NCBI GenBank assembly: GCA_031082315.1
Contig: JAVHLC010000004.1
Span: 1 to 64,000, forward strand
From: Thermodesulfobacteriota bacterium
GTDB lineage: Bacteria; Desulfobacterota; QYQD01
Length of the DNA stretch: 64,000 bases
Direction of reading: 5' to 3'
Positions 26,006 through 35,163 of this stretch are shown here, in pieces. The notes under the pieces are model-generated. The model made no database searches. It was not told the DNA's origin and was given only the letters and a program-made list of their open reading frames with translations. A program made the position numbers and the translations under genes. Each line of letters starts with the position of its first letter. Position 1 is the stretch's first letter.

Positions 26006-26150
26006 AGCAGTCAGCTCGCCACAATACCGGCGAATCTTTGACACTCAGCTATCAGTATGAAGCCGGTCCACCGTTCACTGTTGACCGTTTACCGGAAGAA
26101 AATGTCGGACAACGGTTAACGGATAACAAACATGCTGACTGCTGAAAGCT
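26006..26150. repeat. nested word-array repeat (AGCT arms outside, ACCGTT arms inside), copy 1
   Basis: TCAGCTATCAG words, then GGTCCACCGTTCACTGTTGACCG, a spacer with AGAAAATGTCGG, then ACAACGGTTAACGGATAAC and GCTGACTGCTGAAAGC. About 110 bp are shared with 35200-35330 and, inverted, 57440-57566. This copy has two 7-bp GGWTAAC units. Confidence 0.8.
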
Positions 26151-26160
26151 TATTGGAATG

Positions 26161-27102
26161 TCAGGTAAAAACATAATCCACAAACAGTACCTTCTGTATT
26201 CTCTTCGGCCTTAAATAATTATTTAAAACCCGGCGCAGCTCATCCGCAAGGGCCTTATCATTTTGCCCCTGCTGCACTGCATCGAGCTCCTTGGAAAGGA
26301 AAAAAGCATAAATCGCCTCACGTAACATCAATTCTTTTCTCCTGATCTCCGACGCTACGCCCTCCTCTGTCACAAAATCAACCCGCACTCTCAAGAAAAC
26401 ATCCGTCCCGCCTTCGTTAAATGGAATCAAAAATGGTTTTAAACTATATCTCTCCCCTTTGATTACAGCTTGAGCCCTTTTCTCCCCCGACAGGCTGGAA
26501 TGGCTATCATATCTCCTGCCTAACAGAAAAGAGGATACAGCCGTGCCCAAGATCAAAAAACAGGCCAAAATGATAAATACTAGTCTCTTATTTTGGCCTG
26601 CAACCGTCCAAATAGATGCAGGAACAATACGGGCAAGAAATGACTTACTCTTTCCCCAAACGGCCCTGGAGAAGTCTAATATCTTGCCTCCCAAACCGCT
26701 ATAAGCGATCTCAGCCGGTGTTTTCTCTTCGCCTTTCTCTCCCTTTCCCCCTTTCGCCTGAAAATCATCCCCACCCCCCTTTTCCAAAGGGGGGTCAGGG
26801 GGGATTTTTCCCGATATGTTTTCCTCTTTGTCCTTGCTTTCGTCTCCGGCCCCGGCCTCTGTCTCAGCTTCTGCGCTCGTTACAGATACAGTTGTCCCGG
26901 CCTCGGCCGCCGTTTCTTCTTCTGTAGAGGCCTGGCCGGGTTCCGGAGGGTCTTCGTCCTTGGTCTCACCTTCCCCGGACTCAGCGGCGATAGGGATATC
27001 GCCGGGGGCAAGGTCATGGCCTTCCGCTTGTTCTTCCGGCTGGTTGTCCGGATCTTGTGTTTCTTTTTCCGGGTCTTCTTTGTCTTTGTCTGTATCGCTC
27101 AT
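26161..27102 (-). CDS. FliL-like protein with long acidic N-terminus
   Basis: 313 residues. The C-terminal ~110 residues read like FliL: 'YSLKPFLIPFNEGGTDVFLRVRVDF', 'IRRKELMLREAIYAFFLSKEL' and 'LNNYLRPKRIQKVLFVDYVFT', behind a single membrane helix ('LVFIILACFLILGTAVSSFLLG'). The N-terminal ~100 residues are a disordered Glu/Asp/Pro/Thr-rich extension. Between them, 'KIPPDPPLEKGG' is the translation of an intergenic palindromic repeat lying in frame. FliL proteins bind the stator at the flagellar basal body. Start chosen at 'MSDTDKD'; an upstream GTG lies inside a repeat. This is a second FliL-type gene beside the one at 37390. Confidence 0.75.
   Translation of the reverse strand: MSDTDKDKEDPEKETQDPDNQPEEQAEGHDLAPGDIPIAAESGEGETKDEDPPEPGQASTEEETAAEAGTTVSVTSAEAETEAGAGDESKDKEENISGKIPPDPPLEKGGGDDFQAKGGKGEKGEEKTPAEIAYSGLGGKILDFSRAVWGKSKSFLARIVPASIWTVAGQNKRLVFIILACFLILGTAVSSFLLGRRYDSHSSLSGEKRAQAVIKGERYSLKPFLIPFNEGGTDVFLRVRVDFVTEEGVASEIRRKELMLREAIYAFFLSKELDAVQQGQNDKALADELRRVLNNYLRPKRIQKVLFVDYVFT
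26772..26809. repeat. CCCCCCTTTTCCAAAGGGGGG repeat inside a coding region
   Basis: Same palindromic core as the intergenic repeats at 11793 and 23784, but lying in frame in the FliL-like gene and ending in GGGGGGATTTTT. It encodes 'KIPPDPPLEKGG' on the minus strand. Confidence 0.8.
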
Positions 27103-27118
27103 ATCAGGCCCTGATGGA

Positions 27119-27192
27119 GCTGTCAGCACTCAGCGTTCAGCTTTCAGCTATGAGGTTTTTGCTGACTGCTGATAGCTGATCGCTGAAAGCTA
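27119..27192. repeat. TCAGC/GCTGA word-array repeat
   Basis: CTGTCAGCACTCAGCGTTCAGC words facing GCTGACTGCTGATAGCTGA words between fliA and the FliL-like gene. Confidence 0.6.
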
Positions 27193-27197
27193 ATAAG

Positions 27198-27995
27198 TTA
27201 TGCTCCCCGGTCGAAATGCCCCAGGAGAGCGCCGCGCAGGCGAAGGGTGGCCTTGGTGTGCATCTGTGAAATCCGCGACTCGGTATATCCCATGATCTCC
27301 CCTATCTCCCGCATAGTTAAGTCCTCATAATAATAGAGCGAAACCACTAATCTCTCCTTTTCCGGCAGTTCGTCAATGGCGCCGGCGATTATATCCCGCA
27401 GTTGCGCCAGGCCGAGTGAAACAAAGGGGTCGCTCTGCCTCCCGTCCGCCACGATTTCAAAAAAATCATCGTCAGAATCCTCGGATGTCCTCCGGCGTAT
27501 TATGTTTAGATCAGTCAGCGATACTCCCTTTACCGTATCAATCAAATGATAAAAGTCCGCCAGAGAAAGGCCCAATCTGTCTGCTACTTCCTCGTCCTCG
27601 GCCGGCCTGCCCCGTTCTTTTTGCAAGGCGTTGTATGCCTTCTCTATATCGGCAATCTTGCGACGCACCGAGCGAGGCACCCAATCCAGAGAACGCAACT
27701 CATCCAACATAGCCCCGCGTATGCGAAACTCCGCGTATGTCTTGAATTGAATATTCTTACCGGGGTCGAATTTATTTATAGCGTCAATAAGCCCTATCGT
27801 CCCTGAACTGACAAGATCATCCATAGAGATATGCGCGGGCAGACGCATGGCCAGTTTGCCGGCCAGATATTTAATTAAAGGAGTATATTTAATAATCAAT
27901 TCCTCCCTCTGTTTGGCATCTACAGTCTTTTCACCCTTGAAATAATACTGGGTATAGTCTTTTAATCTGGCAGCATTAGCATTATACTTTTTCAT
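27198..27995 (-). CDS. fliA: flagellar RNA polymerase sigma factor FliA (sigma-28)
   Basis: 265 residues. Sigma region 2 ('LIIKYTPLIKYLAGKLAMRLP' through 'GTIGLIDAINKFDPGKNIQFKTYAEFRIRGAMLDELRSLDWVPRSVR'), the FliA hallmark, then region 3 and region 4 with the helix-turn-helix 'LTMREIGEIMGYTESRISQMHTKA'. It directs late flagellar and chemotaxis gene transcription. The start codon overlaps the flhG stop (ATGA at 27992-27995), so it belongs to the same operon. Probably inhibited by FlgM encoded elsewhere. Confidence 0.97.
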   Translation of the reverse strand: MKKYNANAARLKDYTQYYFKGEKTVDAKQREELIIKYTPLIKYLAGKLAMRLPAHISMDDLVSSGTIGLIDAINKFDPGKNIQFKTYAEFRIRGAMLDELRSLDWVPRSVRRKIADIEKAYNALQKERGRPAEDEEVADRLGLSLADFYHLIDTVKGVSLTDLNIIRRRTSEDSDDDFFEIVADGRQSDPFVSLGLAQLRDIIAGAIDELPEKERLVVSLYYYEDLTMREIGEIMGYTESRISQMHTKATLRLRGALLGHFDRGA

Positions 27996-28897
27996 AAGGC
28001 CCCCGGGACTTGTAATAAATTTTTCCAGAAAAATTTGATATTTCCGTCCGACCGGTCTTCGTAGTTCCGGTTGCAGATACTTTCGGCCAGCTCCACAAAT
28101 CGTCTGCTGGAAGAGGCCTCCGGATATAAGTCAACCACCACTCTTTGTTTTTTAACGGCCCTGGGGATACACGCATCGTGAGGTATAAGGCCCCAGTAAT
28201 CCAGAGACATGCTCCCCAGAAATCTGTCTGTCACCATACTCAACCTCTTAAAAACTGACTCGGCTTCGGCCTCTGTAACAGCCAGATTTACCAGGATACT
28301 AAATCGCTTGATGTCATGTTTAGTGGAAAGAATCTTGATTAAGGCATAAGCATCGGCGATGGATGTGGGCTCGGGGGTTACTATAACCACCCTCTCGTGG
28401 GATGCCAAATTGAAATAGATCACATTCGAAGAAATACCGGCGGCTGTATCAATAATCAGGATATCTATACAATTGCGCAGCCCTTCGAGTTCGTTAAGCA
28501 GATACAGTTTCTGACTCTCCGAGAGGTCCGCCAGTTCCTGAACCCCGGAACTGGCCGGCATAATCCGCATGCCGCCGGGCCCCTCGACTAAAATCTCATC
28601 CAACGTCTTTTCACCGGAAAAGACGTGGCGCATGGTGTATTTGGGCGCTAATCCCAGCAATATATCAATATTGGCCAGACTCAGATCGGCATCCAGCACT
28701 AACACCCTCTTGCCCTTCCTGGATAAGGCAAAGGCCAGGTTAGCCACCACATTAGTCTTGCCTACTCCGCCTTTCCCGCTGGTAAAGGAAATTACCCTGG
28801 GGATATGGTCCTCCGCACAAGAATTGGACCTGCCTATATCGGACGGCATATAGGGTGATGACTTCAACCTACTTCTCAGACCCACAGCCTGATCCAT
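27992..28897 (-). CDS. flhG: MinD-like ATPase FlhG (flagellar number regulator)
   Basis: 301 residues. Deviant Walker A 'SGKGGVGKTNVVANLA' (the first Lys is the MinD signature), 'VLVLDADLSLANIDILLGL', and 'IDILIIDTAAGIS'. A basic/amphipathic N-terminal segment before the P-loop matches the FlhF-activating N-terminus of FlhG. It controls flagellar number and placement with FlhF. GGGAG precedes the ATG; it lies between flhF and fliA in the usual order, overlapping fliA by four bases. Confidence 0.95.
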   Translation of the reverse strand: MDQAVGLRSRLKSSPYMPSDIGRSNSCAEDHIPRVISFTSGKGGVGKTNVVANLAFALSRKGKRVLVLDADLSLANIDILLGLAPKYTMRHVFSGEKTLDEILVEGPGGMRIMPASSGVQELADLSESQKLYLLNELEGLRNCIDILIIDTAAGISSNVIYFNLASHERVVIVTPEPTSIADAYALIKILSTKHDIKRFSILVNLAVTEAEAESVFKRLSMVTDRFLGSMSLDYWGLIPHDACIPRAVKKQRVVVDLYPEASSSRRFVELAESICNRNYEDRSDGNIKFFWKNLLQVPGAL

Positions 28898-28908
28898 AAT
28901 TATTCTCC

Positions 28909-30117
28909 CTAAACTCCTTCACGTAATTCGCTCCATAACATATTTATCAGTCTCTTACGCGTAGCCGCCTCTATATCCTCGGGCACCCGCTGGCCGGTAG
29001 TAAAATAAAAGATGGGCGACTTGAAACGCACCGCCTGATTAAATATCGGGCCATAAAAGCGGGATTCGTCGATCTTGGAAAAAATACAGCCCTTAACCGA
29101 CAAGGCCAGGTACTTCGCAAGTATATCCTCTATGACGCCGTTCTGCGTGGTGGCGCTGACCACAAGCTGCCCTTCGATAGCCGGGTGGGCATAAATATAT
29201 CTGGCCATCTCCTGCATGTGTTCTTCATGATGCGGGCTTCGGCCGGCCGTATCAATCAGGATTATGTCTTTATCCTGATTCCGGTTAATGGCCCGCGACA
29301 GATCCTGGTCTTTAAAGACAGCCGTAAAGGGCACCCCCAGGATATGGGCGTAGGTCTTGAGCTGTTCGGAGGCCGCGATACGATAATTATCCGCCGAGAT
29401 CAGGGCCACCCTTTTCTTCTCCTTTAAAGCAAAATGGGCGGCCAGCTTGGCGCAGGTAGTGGTCTTACCCACACCTGTAGGACCGATAAAGGCCCAGACG
29501 CAGGGACGGTTTGCTTTTTCTTCATCCCATCGCCCCAGAACGATTTGATCCAGCAACCGCCCGGTTATTATGTCTCTGAGCCTGGCAGATGATTCAGCCG
29601 GATCGGCTCTCCCATCCAGTCCCGCGCCCTCCAGCAAAGAACAGACCAGAGCGGATTCCAGGCCGATAGATTCGAGATAGGCGGTCAGAGTATCTACTGC
29701 CTGATTTAACGGCCTGCCTGCCTGTGCCGGCACGGCAGACAAGCCTGCCTGCCCGCTATGGCGCATCTCCGGCCGGGGCCCGACCGCCGCCTGGATCATC
29801 CTTTTCAGACCGGCAACCTCGGCCCGAAGAGCGGATACTTCCGGTAATTGGCTGGTTATTAACTGATTGTTTACCGGCCCCGGGAGATAATCGGCGCTGC
29901 ATTTTTCGGGCAGGAAAGCGGTATTCACCATAGGCTCCCGGGGCTCGTAGTCTATGGCCGCCACTACTTCTACCATGGATTTCCCTGTGCCCCCCAAAAG
30001 CCCGTTGCCCTTCCTGAGCCTCTTTGTAGAAAGGATAATCGCTTCCGGTCCCAGCTCGCTCTTGACCATCTGCACCGCTGCGTTAATGTCCCTGGCTTCG
30101 TACCGCTTAATCTTCAT
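28909..30117 (-). CDS. flhF: flagellar biosynthesis GTPase FlhF
   Basis: 402 residues. N-terminal B domain, then the SRP-type N and G domains with P-loop 'FIGPTGVGKTTTCAKLAAHF', 'ALISADNYRIAASEQLKTYA', 'IILIDTAGRSP' and 'GCIFSKIDES'. It places the flagellum at the pole. It overlaps the end of flhA by 11 bases and is followed by flhG after 11 bases, so it is tightly packed in the operon. Confidence 0.96.
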   Translation of the reverse strand: MKIKRYEARDINAAVQMVKSELGPEAIILSTKRLRKGNGLLGGTGKSMVEVVAAIDYEPREPMVNTAFLPEKCSADYLPGPVNNQLITSQLPEVSALRAEVAGLKRMIQAAVGPRPEMRHSGQAGLSAVPAQAGRPLNQAVDTLTAYLESIGLESALVCSLLEGAGLDGRADPAESSARLRDIITGRLLDQIVLGRWDEEKANRPCVWAFIGPTGVGKTTTCAKLAAHFALKEKKRVALISADNYRIAASEQLKTYAHILGVPFTAVFKDQDLSRAINRNQDKDIILIDTAGRSPHHEEHMQEMARYIYAHPAIEGQLVVSATTQNGVIEDILAKYLALSVKGCIFSKIDESRFYGPIFNQAVRFKSPIFYFTTGQRVPEDIEAATRKRLINMLWSELREGV

Positions 30118-32200
30118 GGCCGAGTTCTATTATCCCCACAGATTGGACTTTCATATCAGATGACAATTCGTTATGTGAAAGAATAAGTACGTTAGGAACA
30201 AACCTCTCCACCAGCCGCCGCAAATGCCGCCTGACGATGGGTGAACATAGAATGATGGGCTGATAATTAAGCACCAGGCATTGCTCTGCGCCACGGTTGA
30301 TATAATTGATGATACGCTGGGCCAGATTAGGCTCAATGGAAAGGAAAGTGCCTTGCTCTGTCCTCTGTATCCCTTCCCGCAACACATCTTCGATATTCTG
30401 GCTCAGTGCCAGCACCGGTAATGTCCCCTCCGGGGTCAAAAATTCCTTGGTGATGGACCGGGCCAGTTTCTGGCGTACATATTCAGTAAGGATGTCCGGG
30501 TCTTTGGTAATCGGGGCATAGTCCGCTATGGTCTCTACAATAGTGAGCAGATCCCGTATAGATATCCTTTCCCGCAAAAGATTCTGAAGGACCTTCTGCA
30601 GCCCGCCCAGGGAGAAAACGGTATTAGCTTCTTCCACTGCCTTGGAATTGGTTTTGGCGAGATTATCCAGTAACTTCTGAACTTCCTGACGCCCGAGCAG
30701 CTCATCGGCATGGCTGCGGATGACTTCGGTTAAATGCGTAGCCACAACCGTCGCCATATCCACTACCGTATAACCCGCCAGTTGCGCCTCCTCCTTGACT
30801 TTGTCCGTAATCCACAGGGCGGACAGATTAAAGGCCGGCTCGGTAGTGGGTATGCCCTCTACTTTGCGTTTTACTTCTCCGGCATCCATGGCTAAATGGT
30901 ATCCGGGCAATAATTCACCTCGCGCCACTTCAATCCCTCTGATAAGCACGGCATAGTTCCCGGGTTTTAACTGCAAATTATCCCGTATGTGGATAGGCGG
31001 GACAATAAGGCCCATATCCAGGGCGAACTGCCGGCGGAGCGCCCGTATTCTTTCCAGGAGATCGCCGCCTTGTTTTTCATCCACTAAAGGGATGAGACCA
31101 TAACCAACCTCTAAAGAGAGCGTATCCAGCGGAAGAAGACTCTCCACAATCTCCGGCTCCCTCGTTGGTTTGGCCGCTGTGGCCTCTTCCATGACCCCGG
31201 CTTCAGAGGCCTGCCTGCTGCGGTAGAGGAAAAAGGCCAGAGAGCCGATTGCTGCGGAAAAAAGAATAAAGGGGATGTGCGGCAGTCCCGGTATCAAACC
31301 GAACAAAAAGATGATGCCTGCCGCGACGCCCATGGCCTGTATCTGAGATCCGAACTGATTGGCGAATTCCCTTCCCATGCCTACTTCAGACGCCGCCCGG
31401 CTTACCAAGATGCCCGCAGCGGTAGAAATGACCAGGGCCGGTATCTGCGCCACCAGACCATCGCCGATGGTAAGTAACGTGTAATTCTGCACTGCGTCTA
31501 CCACCGGCAAGCCTTTCTGAAAAACACCGATAAGTATGCCGCCCAGGATATTTACAAATATAATGATGATGCCGGCGATAGCCTCCCCGCGCACAAACTT
31601 GCTGGCGCCGTCCATAGCCCCATAGAATTCCGACTCCCTGGCAATCTCCGCCCTTCTGCGCCTGGCCTCGCGATCATCTATAAGGCCGGCGTTTAAGTCC
31701 GCATCTATACTCATCTGTTTTCCGGGCATGGCGTCCAAGGTAAAACGGGCCGCCACCTCGGCTATACGCCCCGCGCCCTTGGTGATTACCACAAAATTAA
31801 TAACCACCATGATAATAAAGACAATGGCCCCGATGACGTAGTTCCCTCCGATTACAAAGGTCCCGAAGGACTTGATGACCTGTCCGGCGGACTCTGCCCC
31901 CTCATTGCCATAGGAAAGAATGAGGCGGGTCGAGGCCACATTTAAAGACAGGCGAAAGAGGGTGGTAATCAGAAGTAAAGACGGGAAAACGGAAAAATCA
32001 AGAGGACTGGCGCTGTACATGGCCATGAGCAGAATGACCAGGCCAAAGGTCAGGCTGAAGGTGAGAAGGATGTCCAAAACAAAAGGCGGCAGGGGAACGA
32101 TCATCACCAGCAAAATGCCTACTACCCCGACAGCCATAACGAGATTTCCGCTATCTAATGACGGCAGGCTCACGGCGGGGCTTCGTACCTGATCAGCCAT
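30107..32200 (-). CDS. flhA: flagellar export gate protein FlhA
   Basis: 697 residues, typical length. Eight membrane helices in the first ~330 residues, with the conserved cytoplasmic loop 'KGAGRIAEVAARFTLDAMPGKQMSIDADLNAGLIDDREARRRRAEI'. The large cytoplasmic domain (~345-697) forms the nonameric ring that docks substrates and chaperones. Part of the proton-driven flagellar type III export gate with FlhB, FliP, FliQ and FliR. The start ATG at 32200 is 9 bases after the flhB stop. Confidence 0.98.
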   Translation of the reverse strand: MADQVRSPAVSLPSLDSGNLVMAVGVVGILLVMIVPLPPFVLDILLTFSLTFGLVILLMAMYSASPLDFSVFPSLLLITTLFRLSLNVASTRLILSYGNEGAESAGQVIKSFGTFVIGGNYVIGAIVFIIMVVINFVVITKGAGRIAEVAARFTLDAMPGKQMSIDADLNAGLIDDREARRRRAEIARESEFYGAMDGASKFVRGEAIAGIIIIFVNILGGILIGVFQKGLPVVDAVQNYTLLTIGDGLVAQIPALVISTAAGILVSRAASEVGMGREFANQFGSQIQAMGVAAGIIFLFGLIPGLPHIPFILFSAAIGSLAFFLYRSRQASEAGVMEEATAAKPTREPEIVESLLPLDTLSLEVGYGLIPLVDEKQGGDLLERIRALRRQFALDMGLIVPPIHIRDNLQLKPGNYAVLIRGIEVARGELLPGYHLAMDAGEVKRKVEGIPTTEPAFNLSALWITDKVKEEAQLAGYTVVDMATVVATHLTEVIRSHADELLGRQEVQKLLDNLAKTNSKAVEEANTVFSLGGLQKVLQNLLRERISIRDLLTIVETIADYAPITKDPDILTEYVRQKLARSITKEFLTPEGTLPVLALSQNIEDVLREGIQRTEQGTFLSIEPNLAQRIINYINRGAEQCLVLNYQPIILCSPIVRRHLRRLVERFVPNVLILSHNELSSDMKVQSVGIIELGHED

Positions 32201-32209
32201 AATTACTCC

Positions 32210-33286
32210 TTATCTGGCGGCAAATGCCTTATTTTTCAGCCGATATACATAGGCCAGTGTCTCTGCTACCGCCTGATACAAATTAGGCGGGATCATCTGG
32301 CCGATCTCCACTGTCTTATACAGAATCTGGGCCAGCGGTTTGTCCTCAACCAGCGGCACATTATTTTCCATGGCAATCTCTTTGATTTTTTCTGCAATCA
32401 GCCCGGCGCCCTTGGCTACCACTTCCGGCGCATCCGACTCTCCTACCCGATACTGTAGCGCTACGGCCAGATGGGTGGGGTTGGTTATAACTACGTCCGC
32501 TTTGGGCACAGCGGCCATCATCCGGCGCCTGGCTATTTCCCTTTGCATACTCTTGATCCGTGACTTAATCATAGGATCGCCTTCGGTCTGCTTGAACTCC
32601 TCCTTGATCTCCTGCTTGGTCATCCTGATCTTTTTTTCAAATTCCCAGCGCTGAAAGGCGTAGTCCAAAGCCGCTAGCAGCATCATCACCAGACAGGTGT
32701 TCAAAAAAATCTTGAAAGAAACCATGCTTACGTAACCGAGAATCTGCTCGATCTCGGCATCCATCAGAGGGAGGACCCGCGATATTTCTCCCTTGACCGT
32801 ACGATACGCCATGTATCCCACAATAGCTATCTTGGCCAGGGACTTGAAAAGCTCCATTACCGCCTGCATGGAAAAGATGCGCTTAAGTCCGCTCCAGGGG
32901 TTGATTTTGGATAACTTTGGCTGCAGATTTTCTGTGCTAAAAATGAATCCGACCTGCAGATAGTTGGCCAGAAAGGCCATCAGGAACACGGCCAGAAGGA
33001 TCGGCCCCGCGATCAGGCCCAGATATTGAACGGCGGTGAATCCGAGCGCGCCTATGGTTGCCCGGTTAATCTCTACATCAGCGGCCTGCCTCAGAAAATA
33101 AATCATCATCCCCCGGATAGAGTGGTAAACATAAGTGTGGCACGCATACAGGGTAACAAAACCCGTCAACATAACCAGAACCGCGGAGACCTCACGGCTG
33201 CGGACCACCTGTCCTTTCTTGCGGGCCTCTTCCCTGCGCCGCGGGGTTGCCTTTTCAGTTTTTTCCTGGAAGGATTCCTCGGCCAT
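32210..33286 (-). CDS. flhB: flagellar export gate protein FlhB
   Basis: 358 residues. Four membrane helices (~30-210) and a cytoplasmic domain carrying the autocleavage motif 'NPTH' in 'DVVITNPTHLAVALQY', which switches specificity from hook to filament export. The charged N-terminus 'EKTEKATPRRREEARKKGQV' is typical. The ATG follows the fliR stop directly (TAAATG). Confidence 0.98.
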   Translation of the reverse strand: MAEESFQEKTEKATPRRREEARKKGQVVRSREVSAVLVMLTGFVTLYACHTYVYHSIRGMMIYFLRQAADVEINRATIGALGFTAVQYLGLIAGPILLAVFLMAFLANYLQVGFIFSTENLQPKLSKINPWSGLKRIFSMQAVMELFKSLAKIAIVGYMAYRTVKGEISRVLPLMDAEIEQILGYVSMVSFKIFLNTCLVMMLLAALDYAFQRWEFEKKIRMTKQEIKEEFKQTEGDPMIKSRIKSMQREIARRRMMAAVPKADVVITNPTHLAVALQYRVGESDAPEVVAKGAGLIAEKIKEIAMENNVPLVEDKPLAQILYKTVEIGQMIPPNLYQAVAETLAYVYRLKNKAFAAR

Positions 33287-34078
33287 TTAGCCTTTAAACC
33301 CCCGTATTAATACCGGCAAAAGATTTCCTGCTTCATGTATAGTCCGGATAAAAAACGGCCCCATAACCTGCATGGACAGGCCAAAGAAAAAAAGGCCTAT
33401 CCCGATAGTAAGAGGAAAGCTGACGATCAGTAAGTTCATCTGCGGGACGGCCTTGGCCAGGATACCCAGGGCTGCCTGCGTAAAGAGGAGGATAGCCATA
33501 ACCGGCGCCATCACCTTGACCGCTATAACGAACATCCCCCCGCTGCTCAGCAATATCCGGTTATAAACCCCCGCCGTAAGATTCATTTCACCGGGCTGGA
33601 GGATACTGAAGCTGTACATCAGGGTTTGAAAGAAAATATGATGCCCATCCACGGCCAAAAATATCAATAAACTCACCAGGTATCCCAACTCGGCCAAAAC
33701 AGGAGATTCTTGTCCCATCTGCGGATCCATAACATGGGCCACGCCAAAACCCATCTGGAAGCCGACCATCTGTCCGGCCAGTTGGATCCCGGCAAAGACC
33801 AGCTTAAGGAGAAGGCCGAGGGTAAATCCCACAAATATCTCCTTGACCAAAAGCAACGCCATGGAAAAGGCATCGTCAGGAAAAACTTTGGGGTCAACCT
33901 GGACCACAGGGAGTAGAACAAGACTAACGATCAGACAGAGTCCGGCCTTCGCCAGCCCGGGCACGCCCTTGGCCCCGATAACAGGCATCATAAATATAAT
34001 AGCCGCCACACGTACCAGAATCAAAATAAACACCTGAAATTGTTGCAACGTCCAATCGAGCAGGAAGCCATCTACCAT
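33287..34078 (-). CDS. fliR: flagellar export apparatus protein FliR
   Basis: 263 residues with about six hydrophobic helices and the family segments 'RVAAIIFMMPVIGAKGVPGLAKAGLCLIVSL' and 'GFQMGFGVAHVMDPQMGQESPVLAELGYLVSLLIFLAVDGHH'. One FliR completes the FliPQR export core. Coupled to flhB with no gap, and 7 bases downstream of fliQ. Confidence 0.97.
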   Translation of the reverse strand: MVDGFLLDWTLQQFQVFILILVRVAAIIFMMPVIGAKGVPGLAKAGLCLIVSLVLLPVVQVDPKVFPDDAFSMALLLVKEIFVGFTLGLLLKLVFAGIQLAGQMVGFQMGFGVAHVMDPQMGQESPVLAELGYLVSLLIFLAVDGHHIFFQTLMYSFSILQPGEMNLTAGVYNRILLSSGGMFVIAVKVMAPVMAILLFTQAALGILAKAVPQMNLLIVSFPLTIGIGLFFFGLSMQVMGPFFIRTIHEAGNLLPVLIRGFKG

Positions 34079-34085
34079 AGTGTTT

Positions 34086-34355
34086 TTACCTGATATATTG
34101 TGGAATATTGATAATTAAATTTTCCGTAAAAACGGTCAGTTTATTCATAATCCACGGGAAGAAGGCCAGCAGCGCCACCATGACCGCCACTATCTTGGGG
34201 ACGAAGGAGAGCGTCATCTCCTGGATTTGAGTAACGGCCTGGAAGATGCTGACCGCCAGGCCCACGATCATCCCGATACCCAGGATGGGCAGGGAAATAA
34301 GTAGGGTGACCTCAATGGCATCCTTGGCTATACCTATGGCAAATTCCGGAGTCAT
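34086..34355 (-). CDS. fliQ: flagellar export apparatus protein FliQ
   Basis: 89 residues, the standard length: 'MTPEFAIGIAKDAIEVTLLISLPILGIG' then 'FQAVTQIQEMTLSFVPKI', two membrane helices. Start chosen at 34355 because it gives the conserved length and has GAGG 6 bases upstream; an ATG at 34367 overlapping the fliP stop would add four residues and cannot be excluded. Confidence 0.96.
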   Translation of the reverse strand: MTPEFAIGIAKDAIEVTLLISLPILGIGMIVGLAVSIFQAVTQIQEMTLSFVPKIVAVMVALLAFFPWIMNKLTVFTENLIINIPQYIR

Positions 34356-34363
34356 AACCCGCC

Positions 34364-35125
34364 TCATGCAAAACTTTTGACTAACGAACCCACGATCAGA
34401 TACCAGCCATCTACCAGGACAAATAAAAGGAGTTTAAACGGCAGCGAGACCATAACCGGCGGCAGCATCATCATGCCCATGGAAAGGAGCACGCTGGCTA
34501 CTACCATATCAATGACCAGAAACGGGATATAAAGGATAAAACCGATCTGAAAGGCCGTTTTTAGTTCGCTGATCATAAAAGCCGGTATCAAAACCGTAGT
34601 GGGGACATCTTCCTTATTCTGCGGCCGTTCCATCTTGGCAATATTGACAAATAGGGAGAGGTCCTTTTCGCGGGTGTTCCTGAACATAAAGTTACGGATA
34701 GGCACCAGCGCCTGATCCAGGGCCTCGGCCTGGGTTATCTCTTCAGCCAGATAGGGCTTTAGCGCCTGCTCATGCACAGTCTGCCAGACCGGCGCCATGA
34801 TAAAAAAGGTTAGAAAAATAGATAATCCGATTATTATCTGGTTCGGCGGCGTTTGCTGGGTGCCGACCGCTTGCCGAAGGAATGAAAAAACTACGGCCAG
34901 CCGTGTAAAGGACGTCATCATAAGCAGGATAGCCGGCGCCAGCGAAAAAACCGTAAACAAGAGCAGTATCTGGAGCAATACCGATACCTTCTGCGGGCTG
35001 TCGGCCTCCTCCAATCCAAATTTGAGCGTAGGAACGGAGACGGCATGGGCGGTCTTCTCAATAAGAAGAAAGGCCAGAAGGATGACTATTACTAATGCTA
35101 TGAGCTGTCCCGAACGCCTCATCAT
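34364..35125 (-). CDS. fliP: flagellar export apparatus protein FliP
   Basis: 253 residues. N-terminal signal peptide ('LIALVIVILLAFLLIEKTAHA'), then 'LAPAILLMMTSFTRLAVVFSFLRQAVGTQQTPPNQIIIGLSIFLTFFIM', the periplasmic loop, and 'IPFLVIDMVVASVLLSMGMMMLPP', all diagnostic of FliP. Start placed at 35125, 10 bases after GGAAGG; the longer frame from 35155 has no ribosome site. About 240 bases of repeats separate it from fliO, an unusual interruption of this operon. Confidence 0.97.
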   Translation of the reverse strand: MMRRSGQLIALVIVILLAFLLIEKTAHAVSVPTLKFGLEEADSPQKVSVLLQILLLFTVFSLAPAILLMMTSFTRLAVVFSFLRQAVGTQQTPPNQIIIGLSIFLTFFIMAPVWQTVHEQALKPYLAEEITQAEALDQALVPIRNFMFRNTREKDLSLFVNIAKMERPQNKEDVPTTVLIPAFMISELKTAFQIGFILYIPFLVIDMVVASVLLSMGMMMLPPVMVSLPFKLLLFVLVDGWYLIVGSLVKSFA

Positions 35126-35163
35126 GATGACCCGACCTTCCTTAGACTTTTGCATAGTTAGTA

